Shown here one piece after another: positions 17,907 through 26,355 of a stretch of DNA of 64,000 nucleotides (positions are counted from its first letter, which is position 1; the number at the start of each line of letters is the position of its first letter). Where the stretch lies: the NCBI GenBank assembly GCA_963834135.1, contig CAWIAN010000007.1, positions 1,082,427-1,146,426 on the forward strand. The letters are read 5' to 3'. The notes beneath the pieces are model-generated. The model saw nothing but the letters and a program-made list of their open reading frames with translations, ran no database searches and was not told where the DNA came from. A program made the position numbers and the translations under genes. Source of the stretch: Bog-257 sp963834135 (GTDB lineage Bacteria; Acidobacteriota; Terriglobia; Terriglobales; Acidobacteriaceae).

Positions 17907-18082
17907 GCGCGTTGTCTCTGTGCTCCTGGAGTTGCGTTCCCCGCAGGCGCGGAGCTGCCGCCAGTCACTTCCTTAAGCTCGTTTTCTACTCGCCGCATGC
18001 CAAGCAGAATTCGCCCGAGATAGCCGAGGTAGACCAGCCAGGCGATGGTGTAGGCCGCTTTCAAAAAGATGATTGAGTTCAT
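17903..18082 (-). CDS. ccmD: CcmD-like small membrane protein
   Basis: A 59-residue ORF that begins MNSIIFLKAAYTIAWLVYLG. It has one TM helix near the N-terminus (~6-28), then the short basic helix RILLGMRRVENELKE and a polar tail. This is the size, topology and position of CcmD, which holds CcmC and the heme-CcmE adduct together. The ATG overlaps the ccmC stop in TAATG and the TGA overlaps the GTG of the next gene, which confirms it as a real coupled gene. The sequence family is too short for certainty. Confidence 0.75.
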   Translation of the reverse strand: MNSIIFLKAAYTIAWLVYLGYLGRILLGMRRVENELKEVTGGSSAPAGNATPGAQRQRA

Positions 18083-18768
18083 TAAGCAACTCCTCGCAGA
18101 GCCGCCTGCGCATGGGCCGACTCGAGCGCCTGTTCCTGCATTTGTAGCTTGTAGCGCATGATCAAATAAGTGATTCCCACCAGAGTGAACGCCGCAACGT
18201 TAAACAGGAGCGCATGCAAAATAGGAGGCGCTAGTCCGGAGTCGGGACCTCCACCAAGAACTGGAGAGGGATGCTGCGTGCGAAACCATCGGATCGAGAA
18301 GTACACAAGAGGAACATCGGCGAATCCGAAAACCGCGAAGGCGGCCGCAAGTACCTGGGTTTGCCCGCCAGCGGCAAAGCGCCGCAATACCAGATAACTG
18401 ACATAGATGAGCCACAGTACCAGACTGCTCGTCAGTCGTGCGTCCCATGTCCACCAGATGCCCCAGACTGGACGGGCCCACAATGTACCCAGGAGCAGCA
18501 ACATGGCGCAGAAGACGACTCCCACCTCTGCCGCCGCCGCGGCCAGAGCGTCGCTCTGTACGCTTCGTTTCCAGAGATACCAGATGGAAGCGACAAAGTT
18601 GATGAAGAAGCAGAACATGCCTACCCAGCCCGAGGCAACGTGATAGTAAAAGATGCGCTGGACATCGCCCATCGTGGCTTCGGTGGGTGCAACTGCCAGG
18701 TTCCAATAGCTGGTCGAGCCCAGCAGGATCAAGATCAGAGGAACCGAAATGAATGCCATTTTTTTCAT
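18082..18768 (-). CDS. ccmC: heme exporter/cytochrome c maturation protein CcmC
   Basis: A 228-residue protein with six TM segments that presents heme to CcmE. The tryptophan-rich heme motif is present as 'WGIWWTWDARLTSSLVLW' (~residues 103-120), flanked by the two candidate axial histidines in 'IFYYHVASGW' and 'RTQHPSPV'. Length and topology are typical for CcmC. It lies between ccmB (13-base gap) and ccmD (overlapping). Confidence 0.95.
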   Translation of the reverse strand: MKKMAFISVPLILILLGSTSYWNLAVAPTEATMGDVQRIFYYHVASGWVGMFCFFINFVASIWYLWKRSVQSDALAAAAAEVGVVFCAMLLLLGTLWARPVWGIWWTWDARLTSSLVLWLIYVSYLVLRRFAAGGQTQVLAAAFAVFGFADVPLVYFSIRWFRTQHPSPVLGGGPDSGLAPPILHALLFNVAAFTLVGITYLIMRYKLQMQEQALESAHAQAALRGVA

Positions 18769-18781
18769 TCTGTATTCCGCG

Positions 18782-19456
18782 TTATTCAGCGTTCAAAACC
18801 GTTTCGAACAGCAGCAGGCAGATCGACGTGAACACAATATCGTAAACCGCCAGCAGCTTGATCCAGAAGACAGGTGAGGCCTCGCCGGTAAGAATTGAAG
18901 TGGTGGCATCCACCATTCCCAGGAGCGCCGGAATCGAGATAGGGAAGAGAATTAGAGGCAGCATGATCTCTCGATTGCGGGTGCGAATCGAAAGCGCCGC
19001 GAAGAACGTTCCGTTCACCACCAGCGCCCAGGTTCCGAGCAGCGCAACCACCACCAGTTGCCACACCGGCCCGATCGATCGCAGTTCGTAGAAGATTACG
19101 AACAGTGGCGCCATCAAGCATTCCAAAATGACTACGAAGAGGAAATTTCCGACGGCTTTGGCGACAAAGAGAGAATTCGCCGGTGCCGGCGACACGCGAT
19201 ACGCGTCCAGTACCTGGTTGCGGAGTTCGCGCGCCCAGGTCTGATTCAGCGCGACTACCGCCGCGAACAGGAATGCCACCCACATCAGTCCGCCGGCAAT
19301 ATGCCGAGATTCCTCCGCTGTGGGATTGAAGGCGAAGCTGAAGATCACCACGACCAGCAGCGCGAAAAACAGCATGGAGTTAATGGCGTCTTTCGAGCGC
19401 CATTCCATGCGCAGATCTTTTGCGAGCGTCGATCGCGTGACGCCGAGCGTGCTCAT
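18782..19456 (-). CDS. ccmB: heme exporter permease CcmB
   Basis: A 224-residue membrane protein with six TM segments and the usual CcmB opening (DLRMEWRSKDAINSMLFFALLVVVIFSFAF). The conserved 'ATSILTGEASPVFWIKLLAVYDIVF' end is also present. It is the membrane partner of CcmA in the ABC complex that releases heme-CcmE from CcmC. Its start overlaps the ccmA stop by four bases. Confidence 0.95.
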   Translation of the reverse strand: MSTLGVTRSTLAKDLRMEWRSKDAINSMLFFALLVVVIFSFAFNPTAEESRHIAGGLMWVAFLFAAVVALNQTWARELRNQVLDAYRVSPAPANSLFVAKAVGNFLFVVILECLMAPLFVIFYELRSIGPVWQLVVVALLGTWALVVNGTFFAALSIRTRNREIMLPLILFPISIPALLGMVDATTSILTGEASPVFWIKLLAVYDIVFTSICLLLFETVLNAE

Positions 19457-20163
19457 ACGCTGGCCCTCACCGGAGGATCGACGGCAGTCACGGCGCGGGC
19501 CATCTCTTCCCGGGCGACAATCTTTCCTGCGGACATGCGCACGAATTCATCCGCAACATTTTCCATGAGCGGAGCTTGATGCGTAACCACGAAAATCGTC
19601 TTGCCTTTATCGCGGACTTGCCCCAGCACCGCAGCCATATCGCGTGCAGAATGCACATCGACGTTGGAGAACGGCTCGTCCAGGAGCATCAACTCGGGAT
19701 CGTGCAGAACCGCGCGAGCCAGCGAAAGCCTCTGTCTCATGCCTTGCGAATACTGCCCGATGCGGCGAGAGAGTTCGGGATCGAGCCCGACCGTGCGCAT
19801 CGCGTTACGGCAGACCTCGTCATCATGAATGCCATAGAGGCCGGCAAAGTACCGCAGGTTCTCCATGCCGTCGAGTTCGTCATAGAGCAGCGGCGCGTGT
19901 CCCATGTAGCCGACACGACGCGCGACCTCTCGAACTTTCCTGGTTCCCAAAATCGTAAAGCTGCCCTGACTCGGCTCAATCAAGCCGGCGACGACGCGTA
20001 GCAATGTGCTCTTGCCGGCGCCATTGTCGCCCACGACGACATAAAGGCGTCCGGGCGCAAAGCTGGCTGTGATGTCGCGCAACGCGGCAAAGCGGCCAAA
20101 GAACTTCACCAGGTTTTCGAGGATAATGACAGGCGAGAAATTTGGTTCGCTGGTCCCTGCCAT
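19453..20163 (-). CDS. ccmA: heme exporter ATP-binding protein CcmA
   Basis: A 236-residue ABC ATPase. Walker A is GDNGAGKST, the signature is 'YSQGMRQRLSLARA' and Walker B is 'LMLLDEPFSNVD', followed by the H-loop 'VVTHQ'. The start at 20163 (MAGTSEP) is chosen over a longer frame that would run through the ccmE coding region; a GGA lies about ten bases upstream. It drives release of holo-CcmE. The gene lies 34 bases after ccmE. Confidence 0.94.
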   Translation of the reverse strand: MAGTSEPNFSPVIILENLVKFFGRFAALRDITASFAPGRLYVVVGDNGAGKSTLLRVVAGLIEPSQGSFTILGTRKVREVARRVGYMGHAPLLYDELDGMENLRYFAGLYGIHDDEVCRNAMRTVGLDPELSRRIGQYSQGMRQRLSLARAVLHDPELMLLDEPFSNVDVHSARDMAAVLGQVRDKGKTIFVVTHQAPLMENVADEFVRMSAGKIVAREEMARAVTAVDPPVRASV

Positions 20164-20197
20164 GGATCGCGTTTCCGTGAGGCTCGACTGCAAGCGA

Positions 20198-20671
20198 CTA
20201 CTGGCCCATGCCTGAGCCCGCTCCGTTTTGTGCTGTACTCTGCGGACCCTGCGCGGCCGCGGGCTGACCGCCCGGCTTGGGCGCGTACTTGGACGCACAC
20301 TTGGCCTGAATATTGGTGGCATGGAAGACGCCATCTTGTCCAAAACGGCCTTCGGCTAGCGCCTGCGCATTGTCTTTGAAGGTATCGGGGGGAGCTTCCG
20401 TCCCGCTATAGACGACAGGCAGCATGCGGTCCTGCTCGACCAACTCGAATTGCATGTGCGTGCCCTGCCGCTTGATCGATCCGGGAGCGACATTGCCGGC
20501 GACCCGCAGCCGTTTGCTGTAGGCGCTGTTGCCCATCCCGTTAAGCTCTTTGATGGTGACGTAGTAGCTCTTGCTGTCCTGCACGCCGGTGTAAGCGAGA
20601 TAGCCGAGTGCGATGAGGATCACGGCCATCACAGCGCCAAAGCGCAAATACCTGCGTCCCTGCTCAGACAT
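20198..20671 (-). CDS. ccmE: cytochrome c heme chaperone CcmE, cysteine (CxxxY) type
   Basis: A 157-residue membrane-anchored heme chaperone: one TM near residues 9-29, then an OB-fold domain (NGMGNSAYSKRLRVAGNVAPGSI and on to 'ALAEGRFGQDGVFHATNIQAKCASKYAP'). The canonical heme-binding His of the HxxxY motif is replaced by Cys125 with Tyr129, the CxxxY variant known from archaea and some deltaproteobacteria. A Gln/Pro-rich tail follows. It is the first gene of the ccmEABCD operon. CcmF and CcmH are not in the window. Confidence 0.92.
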   Translation of the reverse strand: MSEQGRRYLRFGAVMAVILIALGYLAYTGVQDSKSYYVTIKELNGMGNSAYSKRLRVAGNVAPGSIKRQGTHMQFELVEQDRMLPVVYSGTEAPPDTFKDNAQALAEGRFGQDGVFHATNIQAKCASKYAPKPGGQPAAAQGPQSTAQNGAGSGMGQ

Positions 20672-20788
20672 GCCGCCTTACCCCTTTTATCACCCGAGAG
20701 GCGGGTGCGATGAAATAAAGATACCCCTATTGTACGCACAAAGCCATGTGACTTTAGTCACATACGAATGGGGTAAACGAGGGTGGGC

Positions 20789-21232
20789 TTAAGCTGCGCC
20801 CTGGCTACGGTCGGAATGTTCCAGGCTGGTCCGGACCAACTCGATCAGTTCGGAAGGAGGGAAGGGCTTGGCGCGGAAAACCACGTCTAAGCCTTGGTAT
20901 TCGCTTTCTGCCTCAGGCAATCCGCTCAAGACCACCACTGGCAGCCAAGTGTTGAGGGTGCGGATCTGCTGCACCAGCTCCAAGCCAGTGCAGCCAGGCA
21001 TGATGTGGTCGGTGACAACCACGCCGATACGGTCGGGCAATCCCCGAAGAGTGGCCAAAGCGCTATCGGCTGTGGTGGCTACCGATACCTGAAAGCCGGC
21101 GTCGCGTAAAATCGCTTCGCGAACGGTCAACTGCAGGGGATTATCGTCGATAAGAAGAACCTGCCTCAAGTCGTGTTCTGCCCTTCCTCGTGTTTTAACG
21201 ATTCCGCAAGATTCAGACCCAGCCGGGCTCAT
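20789..21232 (-). CDS. single-domain response regulator (receiver)
   Basis: A CheY-like protein of 147 residues if started at 21232; a longer frame to 21340 is possible. The receiver residues are present: the acidic pair in 'VLLIDDNP', the phospho-Asp in 'VVVTDHIMPG', Ser in 'VVLSGLP' and Lys in 'FRAKPFPP'. No output domain is present, so it acts through protein contacts or as a phosphorelay step. No kinase is adjacent. The ethylene-receptor-like kinase 15 kb away lacks a receiver but there is no evidence for pairing. Confidence 0.85.
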   Translation of the reverse strand: MSPAGSESCGIVKTRGRAEHDLRQVLLIDDNPLQLTVREAILRDAGFQVSVATTADSALATLRGLPDRIGVVVTDHIMPGCTGLELVQQIRTLNTWLPVVVLSGLPEAESEYQGLDVVFRAKPFPPSELIELVRTSLEHSDRSQGAA

Positions 21233-21431
21233 TGAGGGCAAATGGTATCTTCCGTCGTAAACCGCAAGCCAGGCAATTAGATACAGAATCGCAAGCGGCT
21301 GTTGCATGGGAAGCGCCGATGGCGCGAACCGTGTCGGCAAGCACTACCGGATTCGGTAACTCAGACGACGCTTCCGGCACTTCGGATGACGATCCAAGAC
21401 CTGTTTGCTCGACTTCTCCTACGAACAGACT

Positions 21432-21725
21432 CTAGGCTGTGCGCTGCTGCCCGCAGATCTCTTCCACTGCCCGCAACCAATCCTGCTCCGGAGAACCACC
21501 GTTGTCGCCGCGCAGGAGATATAGCTCATAGGCGCGTGCCCGGATCTGCTCTTCCATCTGAGGGGTGACCTGAACTTCGCGGATGACTTCAGTCGAGACG
21601 GTAACTGAGGTCGTCGCGGCGCCATTTCCATTCTCCGCGTGGACGCCGTTTCCATTGCTTGGCGTCACTTTGCGGCTCCGCTTCTTCGGCGCTGCGGTTT
21701 CCTTGTCTCGTGGTGCTTTCGGCAT
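21432..21725 (-). CDS. DUF2934-domain protein
   Basis: A 97-residue protein. The ATG at 21725 is preferred to the longer frame because GGGAG lies upstream and the upstream part is low-quality sequence. The N-terminal half is basic and low-complexity (PRDKETAAPKKRSRK). The C-terminal half has the DUF2934 pattern 'IRARAYELYLLRGDNGGSPEQDWLRAVEEI', a short helical unit of unknown function that is very common in acidobacteria. Confidence 0.75.
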   Translation of the reverse strand: MPKAPRDKETAAPKKRSRKVTPSNGNGVHAENGNGAATTSVTVSTEVIREVQVTPQMEEQIRARAYELYLLRGDNGGSPEQDWLRAVEEICGQQRTA

Positions 21726-22083
21726 CGTACTTAACTCCCAGATTCTAAAAGATTTACACACCAGAACGGAGCGGATACAGGGTCGCGCCGCGGCCAGATG
21801 TGTTATCTCCACTATAACCGAATTCTGCCCCATTTGTGGGGAGCGAACGTGCCATTCTCCCCAAAATTCATCAACTCTACATGCCCCGCACGCGCTGCAT
21901 CTCAACGATCGATAACCCGCTATCGTTTCTGCACTTAGTGGTGTCCAATAGATTGAGTTGCAAGTCACAGCGGAACCAAGATTGGCACAGCAGCGTATAT
22001 CAAATTAGCCGACACGGAAGTGTAGTTTCTTAGCCAAGGTCAACTTCCGGTTCTGCTGACGCCACTAGAAGCGATCCTTGCCC
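21726..22083. other. intergenic region, nothing recognised
   Basis: This 358-base gap lies between the divergent DUF2934 and permease genes. It contains small open frames without credible starts and a short dyad GTTATCTCCACTATAAC near 21801. Otherwise I see nothing in it. Confidence 0.35.
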
Positions 22084-23328
22084 ATGGTCTTCCTCGAGAT
22101 ACTCCGGCAGATGTTCCGCACCTTATGGGCGCACAAGCTGCGTTCGTTCCTCACCATGTTCGGCATCGCGTGGGGAGTTGGATCGTTGCTGCTTCTGGTC
22201 GGATTGGGCGAGGGTTTCCGCTCGGGCAATCGCCGCGAGATGAACTCGCTGGGCGAAGACATCATGTTCGTCTTTCCGGGGCGCGCTCCGGCCATCGCGG
22301 GGAACATGAGTTCGGGACGCAGCTATAACCTCACGGACGAGGACTATCGCAACATTCTGCAGGAGGCGCCACATGTTCGCGCCGTTGCACCCGTCGTCTC
22401 CCGTATGGACATTCGCGAGGTTAGCGACTTCGGAAATACCAATGGCGAGGTCAGCGGTGTGCTTCCCAAGTACAATGAGATCCGCTACCTGCCGCTCTCC
22501 GCAGGCCGCTGGCTCAACCAGGATGATGAATCGCAGCGCCGACTGGTCGCTGTTCTCGGCGACGAGATGCTGAAGAATCTGTTTCCCGGAAGGCCAGCGG
22601 TCGGCAATACGATTCTGCTTAACGGTATTGGCTTCCAGGTGATCGGCGTCGTACAGCGTGTGGGGCACGGCGACAACAACTCCACCAACAATCGCGTGTT
22701 CCTGCCCTTCAGCACGATGCGCCAGTTCTTCCCGCTGATCAAGGAAGGCCAGGACAACGCCCTGTCGTTTATCAACTATCAGCCGCGAACCCGCTCGGAA
22801 CACACTCTGGCGCGCGACGAGGTGCGAAAAATTATCGCCCGTAATCACGCGTTCGACTGGCACGATGAAGATGCTTTCGAGGATTGGGACACCATCAAGA
22901 GTGCTGAGACGGTGGCCAAAATCTTCGACGCGATGGATGTCTTCCTCGGTGGCGTCGGTCTGGTGACGCTGACGCTGGGTGCAATCGGCGTGATCAACAT
23001 CATGCTGGTCGCGGTCAGCGAACGCACCCGTGAGATCGGGTTGCGCAAGGCATTGGGCGCGACCAATCGCAGTATCCTGCTGCAGTTTTTCCTGGAGGGG
23101 GCCTTTCTCACGCTGATCAGCGGAGGCTTCGGAATGGCGGCGGCCGGCCTGCTGATGTACCTGATGCGCGGGATGGGACAGGTTCCTGGCTTCGATCCGC
23201 CCACCATGTCGTTCATGTCGGCGATGCTGGCTATCGGAACGCTGGCGATCGCCGGTGTCGTGGCCGGAATTTATCCCGCGCGTAAGGCCGCCATGTTGCA
23301 GCCGGTTGACGCATTGAGGCAGGAGTAA
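22084..23328 (+). CDS. MacB-like ABC transporter permease (orphan)
   Basis: A 414-residue permease with the MacB/LolE layout: one TM (RSFLTMFGIAWGVGSLLLLVG), a long periplasmic MacB_PCD domain (~residues 45-265), then three TM segments with the FtsX motif 'SERTREIGLRKALGA' and the tail 'IYPARKAAMLQPVDALRQE'. No ATPase gene is adjacent, unlike MacAB or LolCDE. The next gene is a paralogue 67 bases downstream, so the two probably form a heterodimer that uses an ATPase encoded elsewhere. The ATG at 22084 is taken; a TTG six bases earlier is possible. Confidence 0.85.
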   Translation: MVFLEILRQMFRTLWAHKLRSFLTMFGIAWGVGSLLLLVGLGEGFRSGNRREMNSLGEDIMFVFPGRAPAIAGNMSSGRSYNLTDEDYRNILQEAPHVRAVAPVVSRMDIREVSDFGNTNGEVSGVLPKYNEIRYLPLSAGRWLNQDDESQRRLVAVLGDEMLKNLFPGRPAVGNTILLNGIGFQVIGVVQRVGHGDNNSTNNRVFLPFSTMRQFFPLIKEGQDNALSFINYQPRTRSEHTLARDEVRKIIARNHAFDWHDEDAFEDWDTIKSAETVAKIFDAMDVFLGGVGLVTLTLGAIGVINIMLVAVSERTREIGLRKALGATNRSILLQFFLEGAFLTLISGGFGMAAAGLLMYLMRGMGQVPGFDPPTMSFMSAMLAIGTLAIAGVVAGIYPARKAAMLQPVDALRQE

Positions 23329-23395
23329 GAGCAGCCGCTATTCGTTAGTAACTTCTGGCGAACGGCGAACAACGACCACGAAAGGCATACTGCAA

Positions 23396-24637
23396 ATGGT
23401 CAGAGACTTAATGTCGCAAGCCTACAGCGCGATGCGCTACAACCGTCGCCGCACGGCGCTGACCATGCTCGGAATGGCCTGGGGAATCGCCACTGTGGTA
23501 CTGCTGCTGGCTTACGGAGCCGGATTCGGCCGCGCCATCAACGTTATCTTCGAGAACTGGGGGACCCGCATCATTGGCGTCTTTCCCGGACGCACTTCGC
23601 AACAGGCCGGCGGACAGAAGGCCGGAACTAAGATCAAGTTCACCATCGATGACCTTGGTCGCATCACCGCGGCCGCACCGTTGGTAAACCACGTCACGCC
23701 CGAAGTTGACAAGGATTCGAACGTGCAGCGCGACGTGCGCACCTACACGCTGCCCATTCAGGGTGATTATCCGACCCTGTTCAACATCCTGGCACTGAAG
23801 CTGGAAGAGGGCCGGTTGTTCGACGCCCAGGACGAAGAGCAACGCGCTCGCGTTGCAGTTATCAGTTCCGATGCGAAGCTCAAGCTTTTCTCCGGCGAAT
23901 ATGCCATCGGCCAGAACATCCGTATCGACGGCATCAGCTACAAGGTCATCGGCGTGCTCGCGCCGCACATGCAGGAAGGCGACGACAGTGTAAACAAGAC
24001 CGTCTACATCCCGTTCAGCGCGATGAGCGACTTCAAGGACACTCACTATCTCGACGGAATCTGGATGTCGTACGAAGGCACTGACTTCGAACTGGTTGAG
24101 AAGCAGGTGCGCGGAGCGCTGGCGGAGCAATACAACTTCAAGCCCGACGACAAACGCGCGGTCTTCGTCTACAACATGATGAAACAGCTCAAGCAGTTCC
24201 AGATCATCACCATGGGACTGAAGATACTGCTTGGCTTTATCGGTACGCTGACGCTCGGCATCGGCGGAGTCGGGTTAATGAACATTATGTTGGTTGCGGT
24301 CACGCAGCGCACGCGCGAGATCGGGGTGGAGAAAGCGCTTGGCGGCCGGCGTCGAGACATTCTCCTCCAGTTCCTGGCCGAAGCGCTCGCCATAACCTTC
24401 GTCGGTGGGATCGCCGGGATCGTGATGGCCTACGCAATCTCGTTTGGCGTAGGACGTATCACCTTCTATAGCGCGATCGCGAAGAACGCCGATGCGGCCG
24501 ACATTCGCTTGATCATCGATCCTTCGACCGTGATTGCTGCGACCATAATTTTGGCGCTGGTCGGACTGGTCAGCGGAATGTTGCCGGCGATCAAGGCCTC
24601 GCGTCTTGATCCGATCGAAGCGTTGCGGTACGAGTAA
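23396..24637 (+). CDS. MacB-like ABC transporter permease (orphan, second subunit)
   Basis: A 413-residue paralogue of the preceding permease: TM1 (RRRTALTMLGMAWGIATVVLLLAYGAGF), a periplasmic MacB_PCD domain (~50-260), and three C-terminal TM segments with 'TQRTREIGVEKALGGRRRDILLQFLAEA' and the tail 'AIKASRLDPIEALRYE'. A second in-frame ATG at 23411 is possible. Substrate unknown. Confidence 0.85.
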   Translation: MVRDLMSQAYSAMRYNRRRTALTMLGMAWGIATVVLLLAYGAGFGRAINVIFENWGTRIIGVFPGRTSQQAGGQKAGTKIKFTIDDLGRITAAAPLVNHVTPEVDKDSNVQRDVRTYTLPIQGDYPTLFNILALKLEEGRLFDAQDEEQRARVAVISSDAKLKLFSGEYAIGQNIRIDGISYKVIGVLAPHMQEGDDSVNKTVYIPFSAMSDFKDTHYLDGIWMSYEGTDFELVEKQVRGALAEQYNFKPDDKRAVFVYNMMKQLKQFQIITMGLKILLGFIGTLTLGIGGVGLMNIMLVAVTQRTREIGVEKALGGRRRDILLQFLAEALAITFVGGIAGIVMAYAISFGVGRITFYSAIAKNADAADIRLIIDPSTVIAATIILALVGLVSGMLPAIKASRLDPIEALRYE

Positions 24638-24679
24638 GTAGGCCACAGGCCCCTTAGCGCTCGGCCGTAGTTCGTTTCG

Positions 24680-25861
24680 TTAGGCTGCCGAATTCGTGCC
24701 CATCGCCCTCTCGTTGCCGTCACTTGATTCGCGCGAGTTTGTGGTTCGCACCAAACTGCGTACGTTCGTCGTTTTTTCAAAGTAGTTCTTCAACCGAAGG
24801 AACGGCTGTTCGATAAATCTATAGGACAGGTAAGCTGCCGCGAACGATCCCATCCACATCAGGGGATAAGCCCAGCGCAGGCGAAGATGTGGGAAAAGAT
24901 GCTCAATGGCGGTGATGACCACGACGTGATACAGATACAGTGAGTACGAGATACGGCCCAGAAAACGGAACAGCGGATGTTCGAGCCATCGATATCCCGG
25001 GGCGTCGGCTTGAAAGATGAGTTGAACCAGCAGGACAGCCACAACAACTGTACTGAGCGGTAAGGCAATCGCGTAAAAGAGCCGGTCACTCATGTGTCGC
25101 TCGAGCAGGGTAAGGCTTACTAGAACGCCAACCAGCCAAAGTGGAAATGTCTTTACCCGCGCAACCGCCGCCAGCACGGGCTCAAGCCGACCCAACTTCA
25201 GCGCAAGTGCGAACGCGCAGCCCAGCAATACATCGGCAAAACGTGAGTCGAAGGCATAGCGCAAATAGTCGACAGGCAAGTGCAGGTAGACACACGCCAG
25301 CGCTCGATAAATCCAGATGAAGCCGGTAAGAAACAGCGAGACGCGAAACAGCTTTGCCAAGTCCTTGCGCAGTATCAGGCAGATCGCCGGCCACAACAGA
25401 TAGAACTTCTCTTCCACGCCCAGCGACCAGGTTATGCCCATGATCTGGTGAGCGTGGCTGGGATGCATTGCGGTGTAGTAGTCCCCCATGTAGAAGAACG
25501 ACGCAATCGCCTCCGCCCACGAAAATGGCGCGTGGCTTAGGTTTGCGACCAGGACACAAACGATCCAGAACACATAGAACGCGGGAAAAATACGAAGGGT
25601 GCGGCGAGCATAGAAATTGCGTATGGATATCTCACCGGTGCGTCCCAACTCTCTCAGCAACAACCAGGTGATCAAGAATCCACTGAGAACAAAGAAAATC
25701 AGGACAGCCATGCCGCCGAGTTTGAGTGGTCCAAAGATGTGGGCAAACACAACCAGGCATGCCGCGATACCTCTGACCGCGTCAAGGGTTGGGATGTGCG
25801 AGCGTTTCCCCAAGCGCAAAAGAAGCGCATCGTTCAAACGAGATTTGGCTTCGTCTCTCAT
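24680..25861 (-). CDS. acyltransferase family 3 (OafA-like) membrane protein
   Basis: A 393-residue protein with about ten TM segments. The family opening is clear: 'IPTLDAVRGIAACLVVFAHIFG' with the catalytic-type His, then 'FFVLSGFLITWLLLREL' and 'RRTLRIFPAFYVFWI'. Such proteins O-acylate (often O-acetylate) surface glycans or lipids from the cytoplasmic side. There is no extracellular SGNH domain. It is not adjacent to the polysaccharide cluster. The ATG at 25861 is chosen; a TTG at 25897 in frame is possible. Confidence 0.88.
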   Translation of the reverse strand: MRDEAKSRLNDALLLRLGKRSHIPTLDAVRGIAACLVVFAHIFGPLKLGGMAVLIFFVLSGFLITWLLLRELGRTGEISIRNFYARRTLRIFPAFYVFWIVCVLVANLSHAPFSWAEAIASFFYMGDYYTAMHPSHAHQIMGITWSLGVEEKFYLLWPAICLILRKDLAKLFRVSLFLTGFIWIYRALACVYLHLPVDYLRYAFDSRFADVLLGCAFALALKLGRLEPVLAAVARVKTFPLWLVGVLVSLTLLERHMSDRLFYAIALPLSTVVVAVLLVQLIFQADAPGYRWLEHPLFRFLGRISYSLYLYHVVVITAIEHLFPHLRLRWAYPLMWMGSFAAAYLSYRFIEQPFLRLKNYFEKTTNVRSLVRTTNSRESSDGNERAMGTNSAA

Positions 25862-26355
25862 TCCCAGAGACGGTGGCGGCAGGAAGATGATTAGCAAGCA
25901 AGCGCCGTCGCTTTAGCTCACGGGTTCAGTTTGGTTGCGCAGAAAAAACGAAGCGAGCAGATGAAGGCAACGCGATCTCCAGTTACTCCGCCGCGCAATC
26001 TGGTCTGACACGATGATCGAGGCCGGATACTTTCGCGACGGTTGAGAAATACACGCGAACAATAAGCTGGTCGGCCATAACCACCAAATGCTGGAAAAGC
26101 TTACGGTCGACGAGGCGCTTGGTTGTGATCTTAGATCAAGGCCGCTTCTTGTCAATAGAGAAGAAAGCTTAGCGCGCGTGAAAACGCGAAGTGGTAATTG
26201 TTGCGACGTAGGATTACTACGAGATCAGATTGCGAGGAGATGATCGTTGATGACCAGACTGTAATCTGCCAATCAAACTCCTCACGCAAATATCTGAAGA
26301 CTTGAGAGCGTCGTCGTCGGAGGCGTAAGTGAAGCGTGAAGCCGGCCCTTCGACG
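25862..26355. other. intergenic region, nothing recognised
   Basis: This 494-base gap lies between two minus-strand genes. The base composition is lower in GC than the neighbours. A small minus-strand frame at 25913-26155 has no family resemblance or good start. I see no RNA fold, repeat or terminator that I can support. Confidence 0.4.

Noticed and set aside
21836..22033. 65-codon plus-strand frame before the MacB-like permease
   Set aside because: Poor start, no ribosome site and no recognisable domain.
25913..26155. 80-codon minus-strand frame
   Set aside because: No good start or family match; composition resembles random intergenic sequence.
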